From the NCBI GenBank assembly GCA_020631315.1, contig JAHDHM010000014.1, positions 1 to 22,242 on the forward strand: 22,242 nucleotides of DNA, written 5' to 3'. Made by a program: the position numbers and the translations under genes. The DNA is from Acidimicrobiales bacterium (GTDB lineage: Bacteria > Actinomycetota > Acidimicrobiia > Acidimicrobiales > Poriferisodaliceae). The notes below the pieces were generated by a model. The model was not told where the DNA came from. It saw only the letters and a program-made list of their open reading frames with translations, and did not search any database. Within the stretch, counting starts at the first letter, position 1; every line of letters begins with the position of its first letter. Shown here piece by piece: positions 8,427-14,649 of this stretch.

Positions 8427-9917
8427 TCAGGCGGTGCGGGTGTGCACTCGGCCGTTGGCCGCAGCGGTGTCGTTGCCGGTGGCGCGGTGGCCGTTGGCTG
8501 CATGCGGCGGGTCGAGGTAGACACGGCCGCCGGTCTCGATGGAGCGCTGGGCGGCTTCGAGGACCCGGACGACGTTGAGACCACGCTGGCCGTCGACGTC
8601 GCTCGGCGAGCCGTAGCGCACCGCCTTGACGAAGGAGGCGGCTTCGAGCCCGAGGGGCTCACGACCGTCGACGAACGGGCTGAGGATGTTGCCCTCGCGA
8701 TACACGAGCTGGGCCTGGTGCAGCGGATCGGAAGCTTCGGAGGCGATGCCCTTGTCGTAGATCCGGATCCGCTCGTTCGACATGTCGTTGTAGACCGCCA
8801 TCTGGCGGGAGCCGACGACCGTGGTCCGTCGCACCTTCGCCGGGTCCAGCCAGCTGACGTGGATGTTGGCGGTGATGTTCAGGTCGTCGAAGCGCATCTC
8901 GAGGTACGCGACGTCCTCACGCTGGCCGGGCACGTGCCGCGTCGCCCAGGTGCAGACCGAGTTCGGCACGGTGTCGAGCAGGTAGAGCACGATCGAGATG
9001 TCGTGCGGAGCGAGGTCCCACAGCACGTTGACGTCCGGCTGGTAGAGGCCGAGGTTGAGACGTGCCGAGTCGATGTAGTGGATGTCGCCGAACTCGGCGC
9101 TGTGCACGACGTCGCGTAGCGCCCACACGGCCGGGTTGAACTCGAAGGTGTGACCGACGGTGACGGTGACACCGTTGGCCTTGGCGGCATCGAGGATTCG
9201 GGTCGCGTCGGCCACGGAGGTGGCGAGCGGCTTCTCGACGAGGACGTGGACGCCGTGTTCGATCGCCTTCACCGCGAGGTCGGCGTGCGACGACGCCGGC
9301 GTGGCGATGACGAGGCCGTCCAGGTCGTGCACGACCTCGTCGAGCCCCGAGGCGACCGACAGCGACGGGAAGGAGTCGCGCAGATCGAGGAGACGGTCGA
9401 CGTCACGGTCGATGGCGACGACGGACGCGTCGGGCTGCTGTGACAGGACCCGGACGTGCTTGGAACCCCAATACCCGCACCCGACCACGCCGAGCACGAC
9501 GTGTCGGTTCAGCGACGGCGGCAGCTTGCTGGTGGCCGCGGAAGCGGGGGCCACGGAAGGTGCAGCTGCAGTCAGGTCGATCACCGGCTCGGCGGGGGCT
9601 GCTGCGACAGGGGCCGCACTCGGGGCTTGGGGAGCGGGTGCCTGGTGTCCGAGCTGCGTGACATTCGCAGCGCCGTTGGCGACGATGGTGTCGGTGGCCG
9701 GGAAGCCGGCGGCGGGCGTGTGCAACTCCCCAGGAGCGACGGGCGCTGCTGCAGGTGCGACGGGCGCTGCTACAGGAGCCGCGGTCGGGGCGCCGGCCGG
9801 ATGCTGGGTGACCGAGCGCTCGAGGCGTCGCTGGCGCGACGATCGGACGATGATCCAGATGGCGATCGCTGCGAGCAGCAGCAGACCGAGGTTCACGAGC
9901 AGCAGGGGGATGTTCAC
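8427..9917 (-). CDS. Membrane-anchored Gfo/Idh/MocA-family sugar-nucleotide dehydrogenase
   Basis: This 496-residue protein has three parts. Residues ~4-24 form a single hydrophobic helix (LLLVNLGLLLLAAIAIWIIV) followed by a basic stretch (RSSRQRRLER), which predicts an N-out, C-in signal anchor with the enzyme in the cytoplasm. Residues ~38-135 are a Pro/Ala/Val-rich, probably disordered linker. Residues ~138-480 are a complete NAD(P)-dependent dehydrogenase: Rossmann loop GVVGCGYWGSKH (143-154), K229 in EKPLA and H305 in DLAPHDISI, the family's catalytic Lys and His. It probably oxidises a UDP-sugar at C3 for the downstream aminotransferase. GTG 9917 has GGAG 6-7 nt upstream. Soluble family members are ~320-380 residues, so the anchor plus linker is an added module. 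Confidence 0.9.
   Translation of the reverse strand: MNIPLLLVNLGLLLLAAIAIWIIVRSSRQRRLERSVTQHPAGAPTAAPVAAPVAPAAAPVAPGELHTPAAGFPATDTIVANGAANVTQLGHQAPAPQAPSAAPVAAAPAEPVIDLTAAAPSVAPASAATSKLPPSLNRHVVLGVVGCGYWGSKHVRVLSQQPDASVVAIDRDVDRLLDLRDSFPSLSVASGLDEVVHDLDGLVIATPASSHADLAVKAIEHGVHVLVEKPLATSVADATRILDAAKANGVTVTVGHTFEFNPAVWALRDVVHSAEFGDIHYIDSARLNLGLYQPDVNVLWDLAPHDISIVLYLLDTVPNSVCTWATRHVPGQREDVAYLEMRFDDLNITANIHVSWLDPAKVRRTTVVGSRQMAVYNDMSNERIRIYDKGIASEASDPLHQAQLVYREGNILSPFVDGREPLGLEAASFVKAVRYGSPSDVDGQRGLNVVRVLEAAQRSIETGGRVYLDPPHAANGHRATGNDTAAANGRVHTRTA
9731..9772. repeat. 21-bp direct repeat in the dehydrogenase linker
   Basis: Two near-identical 21-bp units (9731-9751 and 9752-9772) share the core GCGACGGGCGCTGCT. 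They encode repeated Ala/Pro/Val heptads of the linker between the membrane anchor and the dehydrogenase domain. They look like slippage-prone low-complexity coding sequence. Confidence 0.7.
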
Positions 9918-11231
9918 GCCGTCTCCGGTGTGTCGGTCGCCGTGCGTCGGCCATTCGACCTCTCGTCGAATGGCCGCACACGACGTCGAGGTTGGGTTGA
10001 TCGGTTGTCGTCGAGGGGCGATCTGGTCGGACTGCCCGGCGGGAACTTAGCCGCGATGAGCGAGCTTGCCAACACCCAGAGTGAGGTGTGTGTGGTCATG
10101 TGTGGTGTCAGACGTGCGCGGGGCCGCTGAAGTCGCGAACGCGTCGGTGTCAGCTTCCGCAGGTGGTGGACGAGATCGCCCTGGGAGCGGACCGTGATCA
10201 GCCGGCCGGCAGCGCTCGCGCGGGCCGCGTGGTCGTTGAAGTCGGTCTGGACGCTGCGGTAGTTCGTTCGCTCGAGGACACGTACCGCAGTGCCGTGCGC
10301 ACACAGCCCCTGGTGGGCGAGCGCGCCCGTGATCTCGTGGTCGGTCGCGGGCCGTCGGAGCTGCACGATGAGCAGGAGTCGGCCGGCGTCGGACATGCCG
10401 ACGAGCTCGGCGCGCCGGATCAGCTGGCGGCCGACGAAGTGGACGTAGCCGACCGCCTGGCGGAGTTCGTCGACCTCGACGAGCGCGTGATGGTTGTCCT
10501 GGCGCGTGCGAGAGCGGACTGCCGGATGCCCGTCGACCGTGATCTCACAGATGCCGACCCCGGAGGTCAGGAGCACGCGGTCGGCGACGTGTTCGTCGGT
10601 GGTGCTGTCGTGTTCGCATCTCACGACCACGGGCTGCTCACCGACCTCGGTGGAGACGGCGATGTCGGCGACACGACAGCCCACGTCCACGTGGCCGCCG
10701 GCGCGCTCCAGCTCGGCCACGAGGTGACGCAGCGCCGAGTCGACGCCCCCGCGAAAGCCCATGGCAGGGGTCGCCCGCCAGAGGCCGCCTCGACGCACGC
10801 GTGCTGCGGTACGTCGCACTTGGAACGACACGTCGTGACGGGCGATCCGCGGGGAAGCGGCGTCGCGCCGGCGCACTGCACGGGCGAGGCATCGTGAACA
10901 TGGGAAGGCTCAGCAGTTCGAACCACAGCAGCGTCGACGACCCGAAGGCGAGGTCGCGGCTGCGCAAGCGCATGATCGGCACGACGGGCTGGGGCTCGAG
11001 CTCAAGGCCGAGGTCCTCGGTGAGCAGCCGGTGCACGTCGGCATCGGGCTCCAAGAGGTGGCAGGCGCGCTCGAGGCCGTGGTGTGGTCCGTCGGCGAAG
11101 GTCGCCCAGGCGCCGCCGATGTCGGCCGAACGTTCGATGACGGTCACCTGTTCGCCGGCGCGCTGTCGCAGTACGGCGTGGACGAGGGCGAGCGGGGAGG
11201 AGCCCACGACGATCGTGGTGCCGGAGGTCAT
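9914..11231 (-). pseudogene. FAD-dependent amine-oxidase-like protein, frameshifted
   Basis: The 5' part (ATG 11231, about 114 codons) begins MTSGTTIVVGSSPLALVHAV and continues through VIERSADIGGAW, an FAD-binding Rossmann start with the conserved E-R-x-x-x-x-G-G-x-W segment. The similarity-bearing sequence then moves to another frame near 10880-10890. That frame continues as RRGGLWRATPAMGFRGGVDSALRHLV, typical of the NAD(P)/FAD amine-oxidase or protoporphyrinogen-oxidase-like group found in polysaccharide clusters. Restoring one frame needs a net change equivalent to removing one base. The second frame ends at TGA 9914-9916, overlapping the dehydrogenase GTG, but its last ~70 codons have visibly lower third-position GC and are Arg-rich, so the true end is uncertain. 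A sequencing error is possible. Its ATG has GAGG upstream and follows the previous gene by 16 bp. Confidence 0.7.
9948..9976. terminator. Perfect 12-bp hairpin upstream of the anchored dehydrogenase
   Basis: CGGCCATTCGAC (9948-9959) and its exact reverse complement (9965-9976) flank a 5-nt loop, CTCTC. There is no T-tract on either strand. It lies 31 bp upstream of the dehydrogenase start, in a stretch with weaker coding character than the neighbouring genes. It could be a terminator or attenuator, or a protein-binding inverted repeat. The symmetry is certain; the function is not. Confidence 0.5.
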
Positions 11232-11247
11232 CGCCGTCGCCTCGGGC

Positions 11248-11889
11248 TCAGTGACCGTTGCTGCCGCGCGTGGGCATCGCGGCGACGACGGGATCGATGT
11301 CGGTGCTGGCATCGACCAGGCGATAGGCCAGGTACGGGATCACGTGCCCGTGGCCGATGAGCGTCAGGGTCGATGGGGTTCGGGCTTGGATGGTCACCGT
11401 CGACAGATCGGGGGCGAGGAACTCGAGCGTGCGATTCCTCGGGTCGTACCGATAGCCGAGCTCGGCGAGGACCCTGGCGGAGAGGTCGACACTGGCCTCG
11501 ATGCCGAGTCGGGAGATGTCGACGGTGGTCTCGACAGCGGGGTCTCGGTAGGCCAGCGGCGAGGTCCATGGTGCGGTCGGGCCGGTGGCGGTGGGCGGTG
11601 CGGTCGGGCCGGTGGCGGTGGCTGGTGCGGTCGGGCCGGTGGCGGCCGGTGGTGCCGTGTTCACGACCTGGGCTGTGGCGATGGTCTGGGTGCCTGCCGG
11701 CGGCGCAGCGGCGACCACGGGCAGGCCAGCGGGCGTCGTCGGGTCGTGCACCGGGTTGGGGCCGGTCGTCGGTGCGGCCGCGGTCGTCGCACGACGGTCT
11801 CGGCGCCAGAAGATGAGGGCGAGCGCGACGAGCGCGATGAGGAGGAGCGCGGCGTTGATCGCGGTGATGGCCAGCGCGGCGTCGCTCAC
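11248..11889 (-). CDS. Membrane-anchored protein of unknown function with Pro/Ala/Thr-rich linker
   Basis: I do not recognise a family for this 213-residue protein. Residues ~6-27 form one hydrophobic helix (AITAINAALLLIALVALALIFW) followed by RRDRR, predicting a single-pass anchor with the C-terminus in the cytoplasm. Residues ~34-110 are a Pro/Ala/Thr-rich linker containing three 9-residue repeats (A-T-x-T-G-P-T-A-P type). Residues ~115-205 form a compact domain with DISRLGIEASVDLSARVLAE and a run of short predicted beta strands (TLEFLAPD, TVTIQART). The start is GTG 11889, with an AAAGGG purine stretch just upstream. It lies between the sugar transferase and the FAD oxidase gene. Its layout (helix, basic patch, low-complexity linker, C-terminal domain) matches that of the anchored dehydrogenase two genes downstream. 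Confidence 0.75.
   Translation of the reverse strand: MSDAALAITAINAALLLIALVALALIFWRRDRRATTAAAPTTGPNPVHDPTTPAGLPVVAAAPPAGTQTIATAQVVNTAPPAATGPTAPATATGPTAPPTATGPTAPWTSPLAYRDPAVETTVDISRLGIEASVDLSARVLAELGYRYDPRNRTLEFLAPDLSTVTIQARTPSTLTLIGHGHVIPYLAYRLVDASTDIDPVVAAMPTRGSNGH
11570..11650. repeat. 27-bp tandem repeat, three copies, inside coding sequence
   Basis: Units start at 11570, 11597 and 11624 and share GGTGCGGTCGGGCCGGTGGC. Each encodes nine residues of the Thr/Ala/Pro linker of the membrane-anchored protein. The period is a multiple of three, so copy-number changes would keep frame and only alter linker length. Confidence 0.85.
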
Positions 11890-12073
11890 AACACACCCTT
11901 TCCGTGTCGCACTGATGACCGGGACCGACCCGTTGCGTGGTCGAGCCGTCCCGGAGGGTGTCACCATAGTCACCCATCGCACATGAATGCCACAGAGAGT
12001 GTGCGCGGGCGCCGTCTCGACCCGGATGCGTGACCGCCCAGTGTGTGGGTGGCGGGGCTCGTCGGGGTGCGAC

Positions 12074-12715
12074 TCAGCGACTGAGGAGCGCCAGGGGGGT
12101 CCGTACGAGGATCCGGAGGTCGCCGAGCAGCGACCACTCGTCGACGTAGGCGACGTCGAGATCGAGCATCTCTCGGGTCGAGAGGTCGCTGCGACCCGAG
12201 ACCTGCCAGAGGCCGGTCATCCCGGGCCGCGCCAGTGTCCGGTCGCGATGCCGCCCGGTGACGTGCTCGAACTCGTAGTCGAGCATCGGCCGCGGTCCGA
12301 CGAGCGACATGTCGCCTCGAACCACGTTCCACAGCTGGGGCAGCTCGTCGATCGACGTGGCACGAATGGCGGCGCCGACCTTGGTGACCCGGCAATCCGT
12401 CAGCTTGTAGGTGCCGTTGTCCGTCGGAGGTGCTGAGGGGTCGACGATGAGGGAGATGGCGTGGGCTCGGTGCTCGGAGTCGTCGTTGTCGATCGTCATC
12501 GAGCGGAACTTCACGATCGTGAAGGTGTCGCCGCCGAGGCCGACTCGCTCCTGGCGGAACAGGCCCGGGCCGCGGCTCGTCGTGGTCACAGCGAGCCAGA
12601 CCAGAGCCATCAACGGGCTGAGTGCGACGAGGGCCGTGCCGGCGAGCACGACGTCGACAGCCCGCTTGGCAGCGGAGGTCGCGACTGCACTGTGACGTGC
12701 GACGAGGACGGACAC
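12074..12715 (-). CDS. Bacterial sugar-phosphate transferase (short WbaP/PglC-type)
   Basis: This 213-residue initiating glycosyl-1-phosphate transferase would load the first sugar onto undecaprenyl phosphate at the inner membrane. It has one N-terminal hydrophobic segment (KRAVDVVLAGTALVALSPLM, about residues 15-34), then FRQERVGLGGDTFTIVKFRSM, the Asp-Glu catalytic dyad in DELPQLWNVVRGDMSLVGPRP, and RPGMTGLWQVSGRSDLS. These are the standard motifs of the family, and the size fits the short catalytic form without extra transmembrane helices. The frame is open upstream, but GTG 12715 matches the usual N-terminus and sits 8 nt after a TAGAGT -10-like hexamer, suggesting a nearly leaderless mRNA. 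It is the first gene of the minus-strand polysaccharide operon. Confidence 0.92.
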   Translation of the reverse strand: MSVLVARHSAVATSAAKRAVDVVLAGTALVALSPLMALVWLAVTTTSRGPGLFRQERVGLGGDTFTIVKFRSMTIDNDDSEHRAHAISLIVDPSAPPTDNGTYKLTDCRVTKVGAAIRATSIDELPQLWNVVRGDMSLVGPRPMLDYEFEHVTGRHRDRTLARPGMTGLWQVSGRSDLSTREMLDLDVAYVDEWSLLGDLRILVRTPLALLSR

Positions 12716-12723
12716 GGCCGGTG

Positions 12724-12729
12724 ACTCTA
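12724..12729 (-). promoter_or_regulatory. Candidate -10 element for the sugar transferase
   Basis: On the minus strand TAGAGT fits the actinobacterial TANNNT -10 consensus and ends 8 nt before GTG 12715, the spacing of a leaderless or nearly leaderless transcript. No Shine-Dalgarno sequence precedes this start. There is no convincing -35. Confidence 0.35.
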
Positions 12730-12747
12730 GCCACCGCAGAGGGTGGC
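12730..12747. other. Short hairpin in the divergent intergenic region
   Basis: GCCACC and its exact complement GGTGGC flank a 6-nt loop, GCAGAG. It lies just upstream of the candidate -10 of the sugar transferase, where a -35 or operator would be expected. Function is unknown. Confidence 0.4.
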
Positions 12748-12771
12748 AATCGAATACATCTCGTGACACAG

Positions 12772-12781
12772 CGTGATCACG
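12772..12781. promoter_or_regulatory. 10-bp palindrome CGTGATCACG between divergent genes
   Basis: This perfect palindrome lies midway between the sugar transferase (minus) and the selenocysteine peroxidase (plus). It could be an operator serving either gene, but it is short enough to occur by chance. Confidence 0.3.
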
Positions 12782-12811
12782 TGGATCCGAGGTGCCCCGG
12801 ACGTCAGCGGC

Positions 12812-12817
12812 TACGGT
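12812..12817 (+). promoter_or_regulatory. Candidate -10 element for the glutathione peroxidase
   Basis: TACGGT fits TANNNT and lies 37 bp before ATG 12855, leaving room for a short leader that contains AAGAGGA. No clear -35 is visible. Confidence 0.25.
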
Positions 12818-12854
12818 GGCGATGTTCCATCCGTCTCCACCACAAGAGGACATC

Positions 12855-13331
12855 ATGGCTCGCTTCCACGAGTTCCAGATGACGTCCATCACCGGGGATC
12901 AGGTCGACTTCGCGGACTTCGCCGAGTCAGCCTGCCTGGTGGTCAACGTCGCCAGTCAGTGAGGGCTCACGCCCCAGTACGCAGGTCTGCGTACGTTGCA
13001 CCACGAGGACAACGGCACCAAGGTGCTCGCGTTCCCCTGTAACCAGTTCGGCGGTCAGGAGCCGGGCACCGACGCTGAGATCCTGGCGTTCGCGTCGGAG
13101 AAGTACGACGCCGACTTCCCGATGTTCTCCAAGATCGAGGTCAACGGAGACGGCGCAGCCGAGCTCTACCAGTGGCTCAAGGCCGAGCAGCCCGGCGAGG
13201 GTGAGAGCTCCGACATCACCTGGAACTTCGAGAAGTTCCTCGTGAACGGCTCGGGTGACGTCGTCGCCCGCTTCTCGCCGATGGTCTCCCCGGAGGAGAT
13301 CGCCGAGCAGCTGCCCTCGCTCCTCGGCTGA
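12855..13331 (+). CDS. Selenocysteine-containing glutathione peroxidase family protein
   Basis: The gene encodes 158 residues if the in-frame TGA at 12960-12962 is read as selenocysteine 36. The sequence around it, NVASQ-U-GLTPQY, is the family's NVASxC/UG motif with Sec at the catalytic position. Downstream are FPCNQFGGQEP (60-70) and WNFEKFLV (123-130), giving a full peroxidase tetrad: U36, Q68, W123, N124. Similarity is continuous across the TGA and the downstream frame runs to the normal C-terminus, so this is recoding, not a nonsense mutation. AGAGGA lies 5 nt before ATG 12855. The enzyme reduces hydroperoxides in the cytoplasm. Actinobacteria generally lack glutathione, so thioredoxin or a mycothiol system is the likelier reductant. 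I see no second Cys at the usual resolving position (only C27 and C62). Gene callers will probably start the gene after the TGA. Confidence 0.93.
12960..12994 (+). promoter_or_regulatory. Selenocysteine codon and bacterial SECIS element (peroxidase)
   Basis: The UGA (12960-12962) is followed by a 14-nt spacer, then a perfect 6-bp stem GTACGC/GCGTAC (12977-12982 and 12989-12994) closing the loop AGGTCT (12983-12988). As I recall, E. coli fdhF has the same AGGUCU apical loop, in which the GU contacts SelB. Stem, loop and distance all fit a bacterial SECIS. Confidence 0.85.
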
Positions 13332-13364
13332 GCGATCTGGCCGCACCACGCGGTCATGAACATT

Positions 13365-13396
13365 CGACGGCGGACCCTCTCGGGGGTCCGCCGTCG
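13365..13396. terminator. Bidirectional terminator hairpin between convergent genes
   Basis: CGACGGCGGACCC (13365-13377) pairs perfectly with 13384-13396 over a 6-nt loop, TCTCGG. It sits 33 bp after the peroxidase stop and 31 bp before the end of the convergent RidA-like gene. There is no U-tract, which is common in high-GC actinobacteria. Confidence 0.8.
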
Positions 13397-13427
13397 CCGC
13401 GTCCGGTGACGAACAGATCCGGCGGCC

Positions 13428-13823
13428 TCAGGCGACTGCGGTGGCCTCGATCTCGATCAGCAGCGGTTCGAGCGCCAGCCGGGTGACCCCGAGCAACGTC
13501 ATGGGTGGCGCTGCGCCGGTGGGCCCCAGCCGGCCGCCGAGCAGGTCGAAGTTGGCGAGGGCAGCATCGACGTCCGTCGCGTAGACGCCAAGCCGGGTGA
13601 TGTCAGCCAGTCCCATGCCGGCGGCCTCCAGCACGGCCTCGAGGTTGTCGAGCGCCTGGTCGAGCTGGGCGCGCATGTCGCCAGGATGCAGAGGTGCTCC
13701 CTGTGCGTCCACCGAGGTCTGGCCGGCGACGGTGAGCTGGCGGCTGTGGCCGCTGACGACCTCACCCTGGTGGTAGCCGAGGTTCAAGGACCACTGCCAA
13801 GGATCGATCGGGGTGCGCTGCAT
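13428..13823 (-). CDS. RidA/YjgF/YER057c-family protein lacking the RidA arginine
   Basis: This 131-residue protein has the trimeric chorismate-mutase-like RidA fold signature: VVSGHSRQLTVAGQTSVDAQG, LDQALDNLEAVLEAAGMGLADITRLGVYATD and a C-terminal IEIEATAVA. In true RidA imine deaminases an Arg in the P-A-R-S segment binds the substrate carboxylate. Here the aligned segment is APPMTLLGV, placing Met (M108) at that position, so classic 2-aminoacrylate deaminase activity is unlikely. It more resembles the poorly understood Rid4-7 groups. ATG 13823 has AGGAG 7-8 nt upstream; the open frame extends further upstream without homology. It follows the WYL regulator by 127 bp on the same strand and may belong to the same transcript. 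Confidence 0.88.
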   Translation of the reverse strand: MQRTPIDPWQWSLNLGYHQGEVVSGHSRQLTVAGQTSVDAQGAPLHPGDMRAQLDQALDNLEAVLEAAGMGLADITRLGVYATDVDAALANFDLLGGRLGPTGAAPPMTLLGVTRLALEPLLIEIEATAVA

Positions 13824-13886
13824 GTCGGACTCCTGTCGTCGTGTCGGGCGTCGTGCCTCGACACCCGCCACGATTCGGCCCGTCAG

Positions 13887-13915
13887 CGACAACGTCCTGT
13901 CGGGGTTTCGCGACA
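13887..13915. promoter_or_regulatory. Three alternating CGACA half-sites upstream of the RidA-like gene
   Basis: CGACA (13887-13891), its complement TGTCG (13898-13902) and CGACA again (13911-13915) are spaced 11 and 13 bp apart, about one helical turn each. They lie in the 127-bp gap between the WYL regulator and the RidA-like gene. They may be an operator for the adjacent regulator, but the sites are short. Confidence 0.25.
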
Positions 13916-13950
13916 ATCTCGGGATTCTTCGGCTCCGACGGCTCGCTGCG

Positions 13951-14649
13951 TCAGGAGAGCACGTCCGGCCGTTCGTCCGCCCACGGGATGTCCTCGATGA
14001 AGCGGCTCGGGTCTCTTGGCGTCGCTCGGTCACCCGTCAGCGCGGAACTGGCGATGCGGTCGAGGCGGAACGACCGCACGCCGTCACGAAGTCGGCACCA
14101 GCCGACGAGGAACCACGCATCATCGAGGGAGACGACGCCGATCGGCTCGACGTCGCGGGTCGTGACGTTGCCGTCGCGGTCGGCGTAGCCGAGGCGGAGG
14201 ACGAGCTGTTCGACGATGGCTCGTTGCACCACTGCGTCCACAGAGCCCGCCACCTCGTCCGGGGAGCGGAAACGGCGAAGCCGAGCTGCCAGCGAACGCG
14301 TCTCGTCACGGTCATCGGCCGACATGGCGGCGAGGAGCTTGTTCCTGGCCGAACGCCCGGCTGCGGCGAACGGACCGACGTCGCCGGCGAGTGCCACGGC
14401 GACGGCCATGGCCTCGGCGGGTGTGAAGTTGGTCGGGGGCAGGGTCCGCTCACGGTCGAGGACGTAGCCCCCACGTCGGCCCTGCACGCCGCGGATCGGC
14501 ACCCCAGCTTCCTGGAGGGCGAGGATGTCGCGCTCGACGGTGCGAACGGAGACCTCGAACACGTCAGCGAGTTCCTTGGCCGTGCGCGAGCCCGCCGGCG
14601 TGGCCCGCAGTTCTTCGACCATGGCGTACAGCCGGTCGGTCCGGTTCAC
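13951..14649 (-). CDS. WYL-domain transcriptional regulator (HTH-11/YafY type)
   Basis: This 232-residue regulator has an N-terminal winged helix (residues ~1-60: RLYAMVEELRATPAGSRTAKELADVFEVSVRTVERDILALQEAG), then a GRRGGYVL wing. The C-terminal WYL-like region includes the segment REV/DVEPIGVVSLDDAWFLVGWCRLRDGVRSFRLDRI (about 170-205), where family members sense ligands or nucleic acid. The W-Y-L tripeptide itself is WFL here. The start is GTG 14649, which overlaps the stop of the upstream monooxygenase (GTGA), so translation is coupled to that gene. That makes the regulator the likely sensor or controller of the crotonase-monooxygenase genes; the ligand is unknown. Confidence 0.9.
   Translation of the reverse strand: MNRTDRLYAMVEELRATPAGSRTAKELADVFEVSVRTVERDILALQEAGVPIRGVQGRRGGYVLDRERTLPPTNFTPAEAMAVAVALAGDVGPFAAAGRSARNKLLAAMSADDRDETRSLAARLRRFRSPDEVAGSVDAVVQRAIVEQLVLRLGYADRDGNVTTRDVEPIGVVSLDDAWFLVGWCRLRDGVRSFRLDRIASSALTGDRATPRDPSRFIEDIPWADERPDVLS

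Noticed and set aside
7223..8578. 451-codon plus-strand frame opposite the aminotransferase
   Set aside because: It is a shadow frame. The minus strand has the complete PLP-enzyme motif set.
8354..8662. N-terminal extension of the aminotransferase to 470 residues
   Set aside because: It would overlap the dehydrogenase's 3' end and reads as low-complexity Ser/Pro/Ala. ATG 8353 has a good ribosome site and gives the normal family N-terminus.
12996..13331. Short peroxidase starting after the TGA
   Set aside because: It would lack the catalytic motif, while homology and a good ribosome site place the start at 12855.
13824..14033. N-terminal extension of the RidA-like protein to 201 residues
   Set aside because: The extra sequence is Arg/Ser-rich and overlaps the WYL gene. 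ATG 13823 has AGGAG in front and matches the family length.
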